64,000 bases of DNA from assembly GCF_000336775.1 (NCBI RefSeq), contig NZ_AOLJ01000022.1:208210-272209 (forward strand), written 5' to 3'. The notes beneath the pieces are model-generated. The model was not told where the DNA came from. It worked only from the letters and a program-made list of their open reading frames with translations, and searched no databases. Shown here one piece after another: positions 62,411-64,000 of this stretch. The stretch comes from Haloferax gibbonsii ATCC 33959. Lineage in GTDB: Archaea > Halobacteriota > Halobacteria > Halobacteriales > Haloferacaceae. Made by a program: the position numbers and the translations under genes. Position 1 is the stretch's first letter. Each line of letters starts with the position of its first letter.

Positions 62411-64000
62411 ATGAGCGTCGGAAAACGCTCATCGTCCGAAATCGCCGGCGTGTGGGACTCTCGGCTCCGCCCAGACCGATGTAAAGATACCTACCTCGTG
62501 GATTACCTGGGCGACCTCGGCCTGCTGGCCTACGGGTACGACCCGGCAGACCCGGACGACGACCTCGAACTCCGCGGGCGCGACCGGGACCGCGTACGGC
62601 TGGTAAAGCGTATCTCGACCTCACCAGAGGGGATTTACCTGCCGACGCTCGTCTCTGAGTGCGTCAAGGGTCAGTACATCGGGCAATGCGAACGGTTCGA
62701 CGGGAGCGACCCGGACTACCAGTTCGTCTACCGGTTCCTGAACGACCTCGACGGGCACGACCCCCAGCTCATCGAAAAACGCCAGTCTGACGGCATGACG
62801 ATGGTCACCCCGACAATTCGCCTACTTGACTTGATATCAGAAGGCATTACTCAAACAACCAGGGAACGCGACGACCTGCTGTACGACCGGCATTTCTGCG
62901 AAAACTACCTGAGGACCGCGAATGAGGTCGATGACTGGGGTCGGGACCTGCTGGAAGACTCTTTACATCGGTATCTGAAGCGCATCGAGAACTACCAACT
63001 GCTGTTCGACGTCCACTTCTGCGGGCGACGTGGCGGCGACACCACCCGCCGGATGACGAAACAGTACAACACCCGCTTCAACTCCCAGGGACGGCTCCGA
63101 AAGACGTGGGCGCGCTACAACAGCGCGCTCGAGCACGCGTACGAGGAGTACGATAACGCCGTCTTGATGACGCTGACGACGGACCCCGGCACGTTCGACG
63201 ACCCAACTCGACCAGACCCGCGCTCGCTGTACGACGGTATCTCGTCGATAAACCCGAACTTCAATCGGCTCCTCTCGTACTTCGATTCCGATCCGTCGAC
63301 GAAAGACGACACCAGGAAGGATGGCGTACCCAGCTGGACATCGGCGCTCGACGGCAAGGTGACCGGGCGACCTCGCTACCGGCCACCGTATCTGAAAGCC
63401 CTGGAGTTCACCGAGAAGGGCTACGCGCACCTGCACGTGCTGATGTTCGACGTTCCGACCCGCGAGAGCGACGGGATGCCGTTCCTGATAGACAAAGCGG
63501 AGCTGGAACGGAAATGGAAGGACTACGGTCAGGGCCAAATTGTCGACCTCTACCCGCTCGTGTTTCGGGACGACCTCGACGACGTTGGGAACTTCGGCAC
63601 CAAAACGCTCGTCGATGACGACGGCGACCAGTTCGAAGTACCGGTCTCGAAAGGATTCGTGGACTGGTACCGCTACGGCGACCACGACCACAGCGAGGAG
63701 TGGATAGCGAAGAATGCGCGGTCTCACGACCTCATCGAGTTCTACGACGACGAGAGCGGCGAGGATAGCGACGAACAGATGCAAAGCCGAACGGCTGGCG
63801 CGTACCTCGGAAAGTACCTCTCGGCCACCTTCGGCTCCCTGCTCGAAGCCTCCGAGTCGTTCGAGGACGCGAAAGAGTCGGATTCGTACGCAGACAAGGC
63901 GGCGACGTGGAAACTCGGTCTCTACTGGGCGACCGGTAGGCGATTCTGGTCCATCTCGCGAGACATCGAGAAAGCGATAGAAAGGCCCGAACACCTACAG
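62411..64000 (+). CDS. HUH rolling-circle replication initiator, 5' part
   Basis: A frame open for 530 codons to the window edge, so the C-terminus is missing. It shows the three rolling-circle Rep motifs in order: motif 1 VLMTLTTDPG (residues 251-260), motif 2 with the metal-binding His-Leu-His in GYAHLHVLMF (His340, His342) and motif 3 AYLGKYLSA with the nicking tyrosine(s) Tyr465/Tyr469 and Lys468. The ~240-residue N-terminal domain has no clear motif, and ~100 residues separate motifs 1 and 2. ATG at 62411 follows the zinc-finger gene by 67 bases. The product should nick its origin to start rolling-circle copying. Confidence 0.85.
   Translation, partial: MSVGKRSSSEIAGVWDSRLRPDRCKDTYLVDYLGDLGLLAYGYDPADPDDDLELRGRDRDRVRLVKRISTSPEGIYLPTLVSECVKGQYIGQCERFDGSDPDYQFVYRFLNDLDGHDPQLIEKRQSDGMTMVTPTIRLLDLISEGITQTTRERDDLLYDRHFCENYLRTANEVDDWGRDLLEDSLHRYLKRIENYQLLFDVHFCGRRGGDTTRRMTKQYNTRFNSQGRLRKTWARYNSALEHAYEEYDNAVLMTLTTDPGTFDDPTRPDPRSLYDGISSINPNFNRLLSYFDSDPSTKDDTRKDGVPSWTSALDGKVTGRPRYRPPYLKALEFTEKGYAHLHVLMFDVPTRESDGMPFLIDKAELERKWKDYGQGQIVDLYPLVFRDDLDDVGNFGTKTLVDDDGDQFEVPVSKGFVDWYRYGDHDHSEEWIAKNARSHDLIEFYDDESGEDSDEQMQSRTAGAYLGKYLSATFGSLLEASESFEDAKESDSYADKAATWKLGLYWATGRRFWSISRDIEKAIERPEHLQ

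Larger units (their letters stand above)
61774..64000 (+). mobile_element. Left end of an element integrated at tRNA-Arg
   Basis: The sequence downstream of the tRNA differs in character from the rest: AT-rich non-coding stretches (61774-61948), less GC-biased codon use, a zinc-finger protein, a dense cluster of inverted repeats and an HUH Rep gene running off the window. This is the layout of an integrated plasmid or pleolipovirus-like provirus. From memory, Haloferax volcanii carries such a provirus near this locus, but that was not checked. The right end, integrase and the repeated tRNA 3' segment (attR) lie outside. Confidence 0.7.

Noticed and set aside
62337..62414. 25-codon frame between the zinc-finger gene and rep
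   Set aside because: GTG start, overlaps at both ends, but the sequence is Ala/Arg/Gly-rich with no hydrophobic or acidic pattern and is too short to judge.

Overview
The window is haloarchaeal chromosome. It is very GC-rich with strong G/C at third codon positions. The proteins are acidic (Asp/Glu-rich), many promoters have a TATA element 25-30 bases before the start codon (leaderless pattern), and the gene set includes TFB, a UPF0058 protein, HemAT, haloarchaeal DUF families and a bacterial-type fructose PTS beside a class II aldolase. Gene content and order match what I remember of the Haloferax volcanii fructose PTS region, so I infer Haloferax; the species was not verified.

Layout. (1) 1-4637: the 3' part of a fructose PTS operon (ptfC end, ptfA, ptsH, ptsI, ptfB) followed by class II fructose-bisphosphate aldolase. 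(2) 4.8-12.7 kb: small conserved proteins, a HAD hydrolase, a Ser/Asp-rich membrane-anchored protein, gluconate dehydratase (gad) followed by a cluster of nested hairpins, galactokinase with a MOSC protein, and a ferritin-like protein. (3) 12.8-25.5 kb: HemAT oxygen sensor, rhodanese/beta-lactamase-fold protein, ferredoxin, UspA, an Agl23-like membrane protein, TFB, secreted nuclease, METTL5-type methyltransferase, a rhomboid protease and a sulfite-oxidase-like protein. (4) 25.6-36.7 kb: menaquinone genes menF, menD, menB, menA and menC, interrupted by membrane proteins and by an iron-box-controlled pair (siderophore-type binding lipoprotein plus FAD oxidoreductase). (5) 36.8-48.3 kb: ThuA-like protein, SDR, TIM-barrel-like protein, histidine kinase, pyrB/pyrI, two glutamate dehydrogenases flanking a CitE-like lyase, and a MaoC hydratase. 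(6) 48.4-61.6 kb: acyl-CoA carboxylase beta subunit, gluconeogenic FBPase with an upstream small ORF, 3-hydroxyacyl-CoA dehydrogenase, an ABC-2 exporter whose first permease carries a PrsW-like protease domain, cysteine synthase family protein, KaiC-like ATPase and a UbiA prenyltransferase. (7) 61.7-64.0 kb: tRNA-Arg(TCG) followed by the left end of an integrated element with a zinc-finger protein and an HUH rolling-circle Rep that runs off the window.

Themes. Central carbon control stands out. The same inverted repeat, TTACT-N8-AGTAA, lies between the TATA element and start of the glycolytic gad gene and about 100 bases upstream of the TATA box of the gluconeogenic fbp gene. This is the geometry expected of a TrmB-type regulator that represses one gene and activates the other. 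A DtxR/IdeR-like box sits between the TATA box and start codon of the siderophore-binding gene. The accessory part is the tRNA-linked element, where a strong cluster of inverted repeats, including a 24-bp perfect palindrome, lies just upstream of rep and is a candidate replication origin.
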